Part shown: piece by piece, positions 16,719 to 25,058 of the stretch
Layout of the letters: each line of letters starts with the position of its first letter
How positions within the stretch are numbered: the first letter of the stretch is position 1
Assembly: GCA_903926565.1 (NCBI GenBank)
Contig: CAIYJU010000065.1
Coordinates: forward strand, 1-62,203
Origin: an uncultured Bacteroidales bacterium
GTDB taxonomy: Bacteria > Bacteroidota > Bacteroidia > Bacteroidales > FEN-979
DNA length: 62,203 nucleotides
Direction of reading: 5' to 3'
Translations under genes and position numbers: made by a program
The notes under the pieces: generated by a model
The model's database searches: none
What the model was told of the DNA's origin: nothing
Seen by the model: the letters and a program-made list of their open reading frames with translations, nothing else

Positions 16719-17582
16719 ATGAAAATCCTTATTACTGGTTCCAGGGGGCAACTGGGCAACGAATTCAGCGTGCTTGCACCGGCTTATCCTGACTTTTCGT
16801 TCATTTTTACCGACATTGCCGAACTGGATATCACCAGCGAGCCCGACATCGACCTGCTCGTCAAACAGGAAAAACCCGCTGTAATTATCAACTGTGCTGC
16901 CTATACTGCTGTTGATAAGGCTGAACAGGAAGACAACCTGGCATTTCTGATCAATGCCACCGCAGTTGGAAATCTTGCCAGGGTTGCATCCAAATACAAT
17001 GCGTTGCTGGTTCACATTTCAACGGATTACGTTTTTGATGGAAAAGGTTTCAAACCTTATGTTGAAGATGCTCCGACCAACCCTGTATCACTCTATGCAA
17101 AAAGCAAACATGCCGGCGAACAGCAGGTACAATCTTATGCAAACCGGGCAATCATCCTGAGAACTTCGTGGCTCTATTCAGAGTTCGGTAACAACTTCGT
17201 GAAAACCATGATGAAATATGGCAGGGAACGCGGGCAACTCAATGTCGTATTTGACCAGACCGGCACCCCGACGTATGCACGTGACCTTGCAGAAACAATC
17301 CTGGAGATCATTCAGAAGCAGCCGGTTCCGGAAGGTGTTGAAGTTTTTCATTATTCAAATGAAGGCGTTGCAAGCTGGTATGATTTTGCAAAAGAGATTA
17401 TTGAGATCAGCAACATATCATGCAAAATAAACCCCATTGAAACCAAAGATTATCCCCTGCCTGCGGTGAGGCCATTTTACAGTGTTTTCAACAAGGCAAA
17501 GATCAAACACCGCTTTAAAATTGAAATTCCTTACTGGAAAGACAGTTTGCGGGAGTGCCTTGGAAGGATGAATCAAGAATAG
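16719..17582 (+). CDS. rfbD: dTDP-4-dehydrorhamnose reductase
   Basis: A 287-residue short-chain dehydrogenase of the RmlD type, catalysing the NADPH-dependent last step of dTDP-L-rhamnose synthesis. Visible are the start motif ITGSRGQLGNEF, the segment INCAAYTAVDKAE, HISTDYVFDG, and the active-site YAKSKHAGE. The other rhamnose genes (rmlA, B, C) are not in this window. It sits directly behind the UDP-glucuronate decarboxylase and is followed after 55 bp by a phosphohexomutase, forming a sugar-precursor group. Confidence 0.92.
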   Translation: MKILITGSRGQLGNEFSVLAPAYPDFSFIFTDIAELDITSEPDIDLLVKQEKPAVIINCAAYTAVDKAEQEDNLAFLINATAVGNLARVASKYNALLVHISTDYVFDGKGFKPYVEDAPTNPVSLYAKSKHAGEQQVQSYANRAIILRTSWLYSEFGNNFVKTMMKYGRERGQLNVVFDQTGTPTYARDLAETILEIIQKQPVPEGVEVFHYSNEGVASWYDFAKEIIEISNISCKINPIETKDYPLPAVRPFYSVFNKAKIKHRFKIEIPYWKDSLRECLGRMNQE

Positions 17583-17637
17583 CGGTTAATAATTTTTAAA
17601 ATACTTTTAACATAGAAAGCATAAAATAAAGAGAAGC

Positions 17638-19374
17638 ATGGATAACGCAAATTCAGTGACAGAACGGGCTCAAAAGTGGCTCGATGGCAGCTTCGATGAT
17701 GAAACAAAAGCCATCGTTAAAAATTTAATGGAAACAAACCAGACAGAACTTACTGATTCTTTTTACCGGGACCTGGAATTTGGAACAGGCGGACTCAGGG
17801 GGATCATGGGTGTCGGCACAAACCGCATGAACAAATATACGGTAGGGATGGCAACCCAGGGACTTGCCAACTACCTCAGGATGATGTTCCCGGAGTTGAA
17901 CCCTGTAAAAATGGCCATTTCTCACGACAGCAGGAACAACAGTAAATATTTTGCACAAATTGTTGCAGAAGTTCTTTCAGCCAATGGATTCCGGGTTTTT
18001 CTGTTCGACGACCTGCGCCCGACCCCCGAGTTGTCATTTGCCATCAGAAAACTCGGATGCCAGAGCGGGGTCATGGTTACCGCATCGCATAATCCAAAAG
18101 AATACAATGGGTACAAGGCATATTGGGACGACGGCGCCCAGATGATCACACCACATGATGAGAATGTCATAAAGGAGGTACAAAAGATCACTTCAATTGA
18201 TGATGTAAAATGGACTGGTATAAAAGAGAATATCGTTCCTGTCGGTGCTGAAATTGACCGGGAATACCTCGACCATGTCCTGGCGCTCTCCTTGTCGCCC
18301 GACGCGATCCATCGTCAGAAAAACCTCAAAATTGTTTACACCCCCCTGCATGGTTGCGGCAGGAAACTGGTACCTGAGATTCTAGCACGGTTTGGGTTTG
18401 AGAATATCCATATGGTTAAAGAGCAGGCCATTGCAGATGGGAACTTTCCGACAGTTCACTCCCCGAATCCCGAGGAACACGACGCCCTCGATATGGCTAT
18501 CAAACTGGCAGAAGAGCTTTCAGCCGACCTGGTGATGGCAACGGATCCCGATGCCGATCGTGTCGGGATCGCGGTAAGAAATCATAAAAACCAGATGGTG
18601 CTGCTCAATGGCAACCAAACTGCCGCACTGCTCTTTTACTATATCCTGAACCGCTGGAAAGAACTCGGAAAACTTAAAGGAGATGAATTTATCGTTTCAA
18701 CCATCGTCACAACCAAACTGCTCTCAGAAATCGCGGCTTCGTTTGGCATTGAATACTTTGAATGTTTGACAGGATTCAAATTCATTGCCGATGTGATCAG
18801 GCAGCACGAAGGTGAAAAAACATACATTGTCGGTGGTGAAGAGAGCTATGGTTACCTCATCGGTGATTTTGTCCGGGACAAAGATGCCGTCAGCGCATGT
18901 GCAATGATTGCTGAAACAGCTGCTTTTATGGCCGATTCAGGAAAATCGCTGTTTGACCTGCTGCTTGATATCTATCAGAAATATGGGTTCTTCAAGGAGG
19001 GACTGATTTCGGTAACCCGCAAAGGAAAAAGTGGCGCTGAAGAGATCCAGCAGATCATGGTGGGGTATCGGAATGCCCCTCCGGTGGAAATTAATAACTC
19101 AAAAGTTATTAAGATAAAAGATTATCTCCTGCAAAAGGAAACAGAGGTTTCGACAGGAAATGAAACGCCGGTTTCTTTGCCTAAATCCAATGTCCTGCAA
19201 TTCCTCCTCGAAGATGGGAGTGTCATCAGTGTTCGTCCTTCAGGTACCGAACCAAAGATTAAATTTTACTTTGGTGTGCGTGAACCGCTGAAAAGTGCCG
19301 GCGAATTCGAACAAACCGAGCAACGCCTCAATGAAAAAATCGCGGGCATTATTTCCTCAATGAAACTACAATAA
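17638..19374 (+). CDS. Phosphoglucomutase/phosphomannomutase (PgcA-like)
   Basis: Alpha-D-phosphohexomutase of 578 residues, the long type used as phosphoglucomutase in Firmicutes and Bacteroidota. Phosphoserine loop VTASHNPKEYNGYKAYW, metal-binding loop ATDPDADRVGIA, sugar-binding loop GGEESYGYLIGD and phosphate-binding loop RPSGTEPKIKFYF are all present. It interconverts glucose-1-phosphate and glucose-6-phosphate and so feeds UDP-glucose for the upstream ugd. The DUF5063 gene begins 6 bp after its stop. Strict substrate specificity cannot be judged from the motifs. Confidence 0.92.
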   Translation: MDNANSVTERAQKWLDGSFDDETKAIVKNLMETNQTELTDSFYRDLEFGTGGLRGIMGVGTNRMNKYTVGMATQGLANYLRMMFPELNPVKMAISHDSRNNSKYFAQIVAEVLSANGFRVFLFDDLRPTPELSFAIRKLGCQSGVMVTASHNPKEYNGYKAYWDDGAQMITPHDENVIKEVQKITSIDDVKWTGIKENIVPVGAEIDREYLDHVLALSLSPDAIHRQKNLKIVYTPLHGCGRKLVPEILARFGFENIHMVKEQAIADGNFPTVHSPNPEEHDALDMAIKLAEELSADLVMATDPDADRVGIAVRNHKNQMVLLNGNQTAALLFYYILNRWKELGKLKGDEFIVSTIVTTKLLSEIAASFGIEYFECLTGFKFIADVIRQHEGEKTYIVGGEESYGYLIGDFVRDKDAVSACAMIAETAAFMADSGKSLFDLLLDIYQKYGFFKEGLISVTRKGKSGAEEIQQIMVGYRNAPPVEINNSKVIKIKDYLLQKETEVSTGNETPVSLPKSNVLQFLLEDGSVISVRPSGTEPKIKFYFGVREPLKSAGEFEQTEQRLNEKIAGIISSMKLQ

Positions 19375-19380
19375 CCAAAG

Positions 19381-19926
19381 ATGGCCGACGATAAATTACC
19401 TCCAGGAGACGACCCTGTCTATTCCAGAAAAGTGCTTGAAATGATCACTGTTGCGAATGAATATTGCCTTTTCCTGGAAAAGGCGGAAGAATATTCACCG
19501 GAGGAGTTATTGAATTTTCTGCAGAAAATCTCACCGCTGATCTATCTGAAAAGCGCACTCCTGCCCGACATCATAGTTGATGATGAAGATGCTGTTGAAC
19601 ATTACGTGAATGAAGAGCAATGGGAGTATCTTTTTAATGTCCTGTACAATAAATTCGGCGAAAAAGACCAGTTCTATTTTGTGGATCTGCGTGAAAACAG
19701 CCATCACGATCCCGTTAAGGGGAGCCTTGCAGAGTCGTTTACTGACATTTACCAGGATCTGAAAGATTTCCTCTTATTGTATCAGAAACCGCTCAAAGCA
19801 TTCAAGGAGAACGCTGTGAATGAGTGCAGGCGACTGTTTGAAACAAGATACGGCTCACGCCTGATCAATGCACAGGCGGCTATTCACGCTATCCAATACC
19901 CGGAAGAGGACAGCACTATTTTTTAG
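19381..19926 (+). CDS. DUF5063 family protein
   Basis: An acidic soluble protein of 181 residues matching the Bacteroidota family DUF5063. It starts with a charged segment and has a mostly helical predicted layout (VLEMITVANEYCLFLEKAEEY). No catalytic motif is recognised and function is unknown. It follows the phosphohexomutase by 6 bp and is almost certainly co-transcribed. Its 3' end overlaps that of the convergent TPR lipoprotein gene by 11 bp. Confidence 0.75.
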   Translation: MADDKLPPGDDPVYSRKVLEMITVANEYCLFLEKAEEYSPEELLNFLQKISPLIYLKSALLPDIIVDDEDAVEHYVNEEQWEYLFNVLYNKFGEKDQFYFVDLRENSHHDPVKGSLAESFTDIYQDLKDFLLLYQKPLKAFKENAVNECRRLFETRYGSRLINAQAAIHAIQYPEEDSTIF

Positions 19927-20941
19927 TCCTTACTTTATCAAGCCGGTTAAGGCCTTCAATTGCTTTATCATAGTTCACTTTTATTTTCAGTGAACGCTGA
20001 TAATCATCGCCGGCGCTTTTATAGTCACCTTGCAGTTCGTAGGCAAACCCCCTGTTGTAATAAGCTTCAAAATAGTTGGGGTCTTTTTCCAGGGATTCGG
20101 TAAAGAGCTGTACAGCTTTTTTAAAGTCCTTCAGATAAACGAGATAGATGTAACCCTGGTTATAGGAAGCATCCCGAAAAGCGGTATCAGCCTTTGCAAG
20201 TACCTGGTATGTTGCAATGGCGTTATCATATTTCCCGTTATCCTGGTAATAAACCCCAAGCATGTACAAAGCTTCCTTGCTGTAAGGACGAAGTTTTAGT
20301 GCATTTTTCAGGTAAAGTTCGGCCAGTGGATCCCTTTTAACCGCATACAATTCACCCAGTTGCACATAAGCATCATAGTACTCCTGGTTTTTATCGACCG
20401 CCTGCTTCAGGTCATCGACTGCCCTGACAGTATCTCCCTGTTCAATCAGGGCAATGGCCCTGGTGTAGTAGGCTGAAGCATTTGCATTATCAATGACCAG
20501 CAGTTGCTTCACTGTGATGTAGCAGTTTTTATAGTCTTTGATAATCAGATAGAGTTTCGCCAGTTTTGAAAGCGCCTCGGTATCATTGGGATTTTTACTG
20601 ATGGCCTTGACAAGTGCATCTCTGCTTTCTTCGGGTTTCCCCATCAGGAGATAAATATCGGCAAGGATCACATAGGATTTTGATTTACTCCCATCCAGTG
20701 TCATAGCCCTGTGAACATCTTTCAGTGCATTGTCAAACTGGTGATCGAGGAGGTAAAATTTCGCACGCAGGTTGTAAAGGTCAGGATTTGAACCATCCGC
20801 TTCGATTTTCTGGTTCAGGACCTCCAGTTTCAGACGGGTTGTATCCTCGCCCTGCTTTTGCCTGTCAGAAGAATCTCCCGCATTATTGCAGGCAGAAAAT
20901 CCCAGCAGGCAAAGCAAAAGGCAAAAAATCAGTGATTTCAT
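19916..20941 (-). CDS. TPR-repeat lipoprotein
   Basis: A lipoprotein of 341 residues if started at the ATG at 20941, which opens a signal peptide ending in the lipobox LGFSAC; an ATG four codons upstream would overlap the recA stop. It contains about eight tetratricopeptide repeats (for example EALYMLGVYYQDNGKYDNAI and YFEAYYNRGFAYELQGDYKSA), a scaffold for protein contacts at the outer or inner membrane. It lies directly downstream of recA and is probably co-transcribed. Its partner is unknown. Confidence 0.82.
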   Translation of the reverse strand: MKSLIFCLLLCLLGFSACNNAGDSSDRQKQGEDTTRLKLEVLNQKIEADGSNPDLYNLRAKFYLLDHQFDNALKDVHRAMTLDGSKSKSYVILADIYLLMGKPEESRDALVKAISKNPNDTEALSKLAKLYLIIKDYKNCYITVKQLLVIDNANASAYYTRAIALIEQGDTVRAVDDLKQAVDKNQEYYDAYVQLGELYAVKRDPLAELYLKNALKLRPYSKEALYMLGVYYQDNGKYDNAIATYQVLAKADTAFRDASYNQGYIYLVYLKDFKKAVQLFTESLEKDPNYFEAYYNRGFAYELQGDYKSAGDDYQRSLKIKVNYDKAIEGLNRLDKVRTKK

Positions 20942-20945
20942 TGGT

Positions 20946-21950
20946 TTATGCATGACTCTTTAATGCTTCCCTGATTTTTCCATCCAGTTCATCAGCAAGT
21001 TCAGGATTATCCTGCAGAATCTTCTTTACGGCATCCCTGCCCTGTCCCAGTTTGGTATCTCCATAGCTGAACCATGAACCGCTCTTTTTAATCACATTCA
21101 GTTCGGTCGCCAGGTCGATGATTTCAAAGGTCCTGGAGATACCCTCCCCGAAAATGATATCGAATTCGGCCTTGCGAAACGGTGGAGCCACCTTGTTTTT
21201 AACAACCTTGACTTTCACATGATTCCCAACAACTTCATCCCCCTCTTTCAGCTGTGTCTGCCTGCGAATGTCTAACCTGACTGATGCATAAAACTTAAGC
21301 GCATTGCCCCCTGTAGTCGTTTCGGGGTTGCCAAACATTACGCCGATTTTCTCCCGTAACTGGTTGATAAAGATGCAGCAGGTCGCTGTTTTGCTGATGG
21401 TTGCGGTCAATTTCCGTAGTGCCTGCGACATAAGCCGGGCCTGCAATCCCATTTTAGAGTCACCCATCTCCCCTTCTATCTCACTTTTTGGTGTAAGGGC
21501 AGCAACCGAGTCAATTACGATGATGTCAATTGCCCCGGAACGGATGAGGTTTTCGGTGATTTCCAGGGCCTGTTCGCCGTTATCAGGCTGGGATACCAGC
21601 AGGTTTTCAACGTCGACACCCAGCTTTTGTGCATAAAACCGATCGAAGGCATGCTCTGCATCGATGAAGGCAGCAATTCCTCCTGCCTTCTGGGCCTCAG
21701 CAATTGCATGCAATGCCAGCGTGGTCTTTCCTGATGATTCAGGTCCATAGATTTCAATTACACGGCCTTTTGGCAGACCACCAATGCCAAGGGCTGCGTC
21801 AAGACCAATCGACCCGGTCGAGATAAACTCAACCGCCTCAATGGCATTGTCTCCCAGCCGCATGATGGTGCCTTTTCCATACGTCTTTTCAAGCTTGTCA
21901 AGCGTAAGCTGCAACGCTTTTACTTTTTCTTTGTTTACTTCGTTTGCCAT
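20946..21950 (-). CDS. recA: Recombinase RecA
   Basis: RecA of 334 residues. It has Walker [10 protein letters not shown], the segment [19 protein letters not shown], and the DNA-binding loop region [22 protein letters not shown]. It catalyses strand exchange and is the co-protease for self-cleavage of LexA/CI-like proteins, so it is the expected trigger for the S24 repressor at 11097. The ATG at 21950 is fixed by a strong ribosome-binding site 8 nt upstream; the frame continues upstream only into a repeat. The acidic C-terminal tail is short. Upstream bcp and downstream TPR genes are on the same strand. Confidence 0.97.
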   Translation of the reverse strand: MANEVNKEKVKALQLTLDKLEKTYGKGTIMRLGDNAIEAVEFISTGSIGLDAALGIGGLPKGRVIEIYGPESSGKTTLALHAIAEAQKAGGIAAFIDAEHAFDRFYAQKLGVDVENLLVSQPDNGEQALEITENLIRSGAIDIIVIDSVAALTPKSEIEGEMGDSKMGLQARLMSQALRKLTATISKTATCCIFINQLREKIGVMFGNPETTTGGNALKFYASVRLDIRRQTQLKEGDEVVGNHVKVKVVKNKVAPPFRKAEFDIIFGEGISRTFEIIDLATELNVIKKSGSWFSYGDTKLGQGRDAVKKILQDNPELADELDGKIREALKSHA

Positions 21951-21958
21951 TTTTAGTT

Positions 21959-21967
21959 CCTCCTTTT
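21959..21967 (-). promoter_or_regulatory. Strong Shine-Dalgarno sequence of recA
   Basis: The minus strand reads AAAAGGAGG ending 8 nt before the recA ATG at 21950. Such a perfect anti-16S match is unusual among the genes in this window, most of which lack a clear Shine-Dalgarno. It decides the start. Confidence 0.8.
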
Positions 21968-22013
21968 GTTGAGACGCGCCATGGCGCCTGTTGAGACGCG
22001 CCATGGCGCGTCT
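21968..22013. repeat. Tandem REP-like palindromes in the recA leader region
   Basis: Two copies of GTTGAGACGCGCCATGGCGC (21968-21987 and 21990-22009). The second is extended to a perfect 20-bp palindrome, AGACGCGCCATGGCGCGTCT, at 21994-22013. It sits between the bcp stop (22020) and the recA ribosome-binding site. The element is of a type dispersed between genes in many Bacteroidota. In RNA it would form a GC-rich stem just upstream of recA. Confidence 0.85.
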
Positions 22014-22019
22014 GTACTG

Positions 22020-22484
22020 TTAATACCCCGTTGCTTTCAGGATCTGGGCTGTATGGTTTTTCGTATCAACTTTTGTAAAGATCTGAGCGATCTTCCCGAC
22101 TTCATCAATGATAAAGGTCATCCGGTTAATCCCTTCGTACTCCTTCCCGTAAAGTTTCTTTTTTCCCCACACACCATAATCCATGATGATTTTTTTTGCT
22201 TTATCGGGAATAAGGGCAAAAGGTAATACGTATTTTTCAGAAAAATTTTTATGCGACTTCTCATCATCAGCACTGACACCTAAAATTTTAAAACCTTTAT
22301 CAATGAGAATCTGATAGTTATCCCTTAAATTACAGGCTTCAGCCGTACACCCTGGCGTGTTGTCTTTCGGATAAAAATATATGATTACTTTGCTGCCTCT
22401 GAATGATTCAAGTGAAACCGGGTTGCCATGCTGGTCAACAGCATTTATCTCCGGCGCAAAATCACCGATGTTTAATTGTGCCAT
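22020..22484 (-). CDS. bcp: Thioredoxin-dependent thiol peroxidase (peroxiredoxin Q/Bcp)
   Basis: A 154-residue peroxiredoxin reducing hydrogen and organic peroxides with thioredoxin as electron donor. The peroxidatic cysteine C46 in PKDNTPGCTAEAC and the resolving cysteine C51, five residues on, define the atypical two-Cys Bcp/PrxQ class. It is upstream of recA on the same strand with 69 bp between, partly filled by REP-like palindromes. A TAnnTTTG promoter element lies 45 bp upstream of its start. Confidence 0.93.
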   Translation of the reverse strand: MAQLNIGDFAPEINAVDQHGNPVSLESFRGSKVIIYFYPKDNTPGCTAEACNLRDNYQILIDKGFKILGVSADDEKSHKNFSEKYVLPFALIPDKAKKIIMDYGVWGKKKLYGKEYEGINRMTFIIDEVGKIAQIFTKVDTKNHTAQILKATGY

Positions 22485-22528
22485 AATCAGATCGATAAAG
22501 GTGGATTACCTGGTAAAATATCAAGGGT

Positions 22529-22536
22529 CAAAATTA
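22529..22536 (-). promoter_or_regulatory. TAnnTTTG -7 element of bcp
   Basis: The minus strand carries TAATTTTG at 22536-22529, 45 bp before the bcp ATG. No clear -33 TTG is present. The bcp transcript could continue into recA. Confidence 0.45.
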
Positions 22537-22587
22537 GAGATAATGAGGAGAAAACCGTGGGAAATGAATATTGAGTTATCAACAACT

Positions 22588-23232
22588 TCATGTTGCCTTT
22601 TCCGTCAGAAAATACCTGCAAAGATCCTTCAACCCGCATGATTCACATTTAGGCTTGCGGGCCAGGCATACATAACGCCCGTGCAGGATCAGCCAGTGGT
22701 GTGCAATGGCCCGCAAATTTTCAGGAATATGTTTTACCAGCTGCTGCTCGGTTTGTAACGGGTTCTTCGCATTTGTCGTTAACCCGATCCGCGCAGAAAC
22801 ACGAAAAACATGGGTGTCAACCGCGATGACAGGCTTATTGTAAATTACGGAAGCAAGCACATTGGCTGTTTTCCTGCCAATCCCGGGTATGGTCTCCAAT
22901 TCAGCCACATCCGAAGGTAATATTCCCCCATATTTTTCGACAAGAACCTTTGCCATTGCAATCAGGTTTTTGGTCTTGTTATTGGGGTAAGAACAACTTC
23001 TGATCAATTCAAAAACCTCAGCCGGATCAGCAACGGCAAGACTGTCCACATCGGGGAAAACCCGGTAAAACGGAGGCGTGATCATGTTGACACGCTTATC
23101 TGTGCACTGGGCAGAAAGAATTACGGCAACAACAAGCTGGTATGGCTCTGTATAAACCAGTTCTGTTTCAGCCACCGGCTGGTGCTTCTGGAAATATTCC
23201 AGGACAAGCCTGAAACGTTCATCGGTGCGCAT
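22588..23232 (-). CDS. nth: Endonuclease III
   Basis: DNA glycosylase/AP lyase of 214 residues for oxidised pyrimidines in base-excision repair. It has the helix-hairpin-helix with catalytic lysine ([11 protein letters not shown]), the catalytic aspartate in AVDTHVFRVS, and a [4Fe-4S] loop with the expected C-x6-C-x2-C-x5-C spacing (CLARKPKCESCGLKDLC) near the C-terminus. The ATG at 23232 is chosen; a longer open frame upstream has no support. It is divergent from the flavoprotein gene at 23307. Confidence 0.95.
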   Translation of the reverse strand: MRTDERFRLVLEYFQKHQPVAETELVYTEPYQLVVAVILSAQCTDKRVNMITPPFYRVFPDVDSLAVADPAEVFELIRSCSYPNNKTKNLIAMAKVLVEKYGGILPSDVAELETIPGIGRKTANVLASVIYNKPVIAVDTHVFRVSARIGLTTNAKNPLQTEQQLVKHIPENLRAIAHHWLILHGRYVCLARKPKCESCGLKDLCRYFLTEKAT

Positions 23233-23278
23233 GTTAAAGAGTTTGGGCAAAATTGCAAAAAATCCGGGATTATTCAAG

Positions 23279-23286
23279 TAAGTTTG
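23279..23286 (+). promoter_or_regulatory. TAnnTTTG -7 element of the geranylgeranyl-reductase-like gene
   Basis: TAAGTTTG lies 20 bp before the ATG at 23307. A TTG at 23253-23255 is a little further upstream than ideal (23 bp between). The position supports the 23307 start over an upstream in-frame one. Confidence 0.5.
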
Positions 23287-23306
23287 CACCAATCGAACTG
23301 CATACC

Positions 23307-24539
23307 ATGGCTAATTTTGAATTTGATTTGTTGATCGTCGGGGCAGGACCTGCCGGATGCACCCTCGCCCTGAACATGGCCGGGAAAGGAATTCGCATCG
23401 GGATCATTGAAAAAGATCCGTCACCACGCCATAAGATTTGCGGTGATGCGCTCAGCGGTAAAGTGCTGAATGTCATGAAACGGATTCCGGGTAATGTTTA
23501 CGAAGACTTCCTTCAGCAGGTGGAAAAGATCCCATCACGGGGCATCCGGTTTGTTGCCCCGAATCACAACGAGATCGATGTGCCGTTTTTGTTGCACCCT
23601 GACGCTGACTCCCCGCCTCCGGGATATGTTTGCAAACGAAATGATTTTGACAGGTTTCTTTTTGAGAAGCTCATGAATTATCAAAACATCCATGTTTTCG
23701 AGGGTGAACGGGTTGACCGGGTTTTTCACCATGCTGATCATGTTGTTGCAGTAACTCAAAATCATGAATTTCGCGGGAAAGTGATTGCCGGGGCGGACGG
23801 GGTAAATTCGACAGTACGAAAATTTCTACAGCCGGGCAGGGAACCTAAAGAGCATTTCTGTGTTGGGATTCGCGGCTATTTTGAAAATGTGGCCGGCCTC
23901 CATCCCGAAAATTATATTGAATTAGCGTTCTTAAAGAGCTTGCTCCCCGGGTATTTCTGGATCTTTCCCTCAACCGGAGGCCTTGTCAATGCCGGGTTTG
24001 GCATGATGCAAAACAGGGTAAGCAAAGAACGGATAAACCTCACACAGAAGCTGGATGAACTTATAAACACCGACCCCTTCCTGGCGCCCCGCTTCAAGCA
24101 TGCGCGGCTTGCCGGTAAACCTGAAGCGCACCGATTACCGCTGGGAACCCATTATTTAAAAAGGTCAGGAGATCGTTTTATCCTGCTGGGCGACGCGGCA
24201 TTCCTTGTTGACCCGTTCAGCGGGGAGGGCATTGGCAACGCGATGGCAAGTGGTGAGATCTCAGCTTCGATACTGGAACAAAATTTCAGCAACAACGATT
24301 TTTCTGCTGAAGCATTATTAACCTATGATGCACGCATCAATAAAAGGTTTAAACAGGAATTCAAAACAATGTCGGTGATGCAGCGTCTTGCAGGTTCTGC
24401 AAAACTGTTTAACATGGTGGTGAATAAAGCACGCAAGAATAATGATGTCAGGGAGTTGCTTTCATCGATGTTCACCAGCCAGGATGTCATGAAAAAACTG
24501 ACCAGTCCGGATTTTTACCTGAAACTGTTGTTCAAATAA
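23307..24539 (+). CDS. Geranylgeranyl reductase family FAD-dependent oxidoreductase
   Basis: A flavoprotein of 410 residues in the geranylgeranyl reductase/p-hydroxybenzoate hydroxylase fold. The dinucleotide-binding DLLIVGAGPAGCTLAL is at the N-terminus, the CGDALSGK segment contacts FAD, and LLGDAAFLVDPFSGEGIGNAM is the second FAD motif. Members reduce isoprenoid double bonds or hydroxylate small molecules; the substrate cannot be determined here. It is followed by a repeat-rich gap and appears monocistronic. Confidence 0.85.
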   Translation: MANFEFDLLIVGAGPAGCTLALNMAGKGIRIGIIEKDPSPRHKICGDALSGKVLNVMKRIPGNVYEDFLQQVEKIPSRGIRFVAPNHNEIDVPFLLHPDADSPPPGYVCKRNDFDRFLFEKLMNYQNIHVFEGERVDRVFHHADHVVAVTQNHEFRGKVIAGADGVNSTVRKFLQPGREPKEHFCVGIRGYFENVAGLHPENYIELAFLKSLLPGYFWIFPSTGGLVNAGFGMMQNRVSKERINLTQKLDELINTDPFLAPRFKHARLAGKPEAHRLPLGTHYLKRSGDRFILLGDAAFLVDPFSGEGIGNAMASGEISASILEQNFSNNDFSAEALLTYDARINKRFKQEFKTMSVMQRLAGSAKLFNMVVNKARKNNDVRELLSSMFTSQDVMKKLTSPDFYLKLLFK

Positions 24540-24620
24540 TTTGAAGTGTGAATCGCAAATGGAGTAAAAGCCGGTTTTTTTGCTGGCTGCTTATCTTTCA
24601 TAATTTCAGTATCTTATAAT

Positions 24621-24929
24621 TTGTCATCTATGTTGCTTTAAAATTTTGGCTAAAGCCTATAATTTGCATGCAATCCTTCTAACCACTAGCTAAAGCTAGT
24701 GGCAATTAATGAGTTGATTATACCAGGTTTGTATCATTTGTCATGTTTGTTTGCTTTAAATTTTTGGCTAAAGCCAATAATTTGCATGCAATCCTTCTAA
24801 CCTGGTGGCAATTGATTAGGTGACCTTATTTGACTCCAGCTTATTTGCCTCCAATTGAATTGCCTCCAGCTTTAGCTGGAGGATTCCTGTGGTCAATGCC
24901 AGGTTGGCTTTAGCCAAATTTTTAAAACC
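24621..24929. repeat. Cluster of hairpin repeats resembling a small non-autonomous element
   Basis: Two long direct repeats (24621-24708 and 24738-24817) share TTTGCATGCAATCCTTCTAA. The first holds a hairpin with arms CCACTAGC/GCTAGTGG (24683-24702) that is deleted in the second. A further hairpin CCTCCAGC-TTTA-GCTGGAGG is at 24863-24882. Segments at 24635-24657 and 24753-24775 are near-perfect inverted copies of 24906-24929, each centred on GGCTAAAGCC or its complement, so the cluster is bounded by inverted repeats of about 23 bp. The stretch abuts the remnant of a RAYT-type transposase, which is the expected mobiliser of such palindromes. The gap from 24540 to 24620 shows nothing else. Confidence 0.75.
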
Positions 24930-25055
24930 ACATTTGATGATAAAATGCTCATGCTCATCCAGAAAAGCTTGAAGATTGTGGTGATAATCCCGATTTAAAA
25001 TATAGTTTCTGACTTTGTCATGAGCAGAGGTGCCCGCCGAAACAACAAAATATTC
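24930..25055 (-). pseudogene. C-terminal remnant of a REP-associated (RAYT/IS200-like Y1) transposase
   Basis: The minus strand translates as a 42-residue stretch containing EYFVVSAG, KVRNYILNRDYHHN and AFLDEHEHFIIKCGF. This matches the C-terminal helix region of RAYT transposases (YI-x-N-x3-HH, then F-x-E and F-x4-GF). The catalytic HUH and tyrosine parts are absent and the stretch begins within 4 bp of the neighbouring gene's stop, so it is a relic. The frame stays open into the repeat cluster to about 24818. RAYT enzymes act on palindromes like those at 24621-24929. Confidence 0.7.
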
Positions 25056-25058
25056 TAA

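Noticed and set aside
21951..22004. An 18-codon N-terminal extension of RecA
   Set aside because: The extension is translated from the REP-like palindromes; the strong Shine-Dalgarno and the normal RecA N-terminus fix the start at 21950.
22484..22489. TAATCA next to the bcp start as a further S24 operator
   Set aside because: There is no second TAATCA 23 bp away and the flanks do not match the two cassette sites, so it is probably chance.
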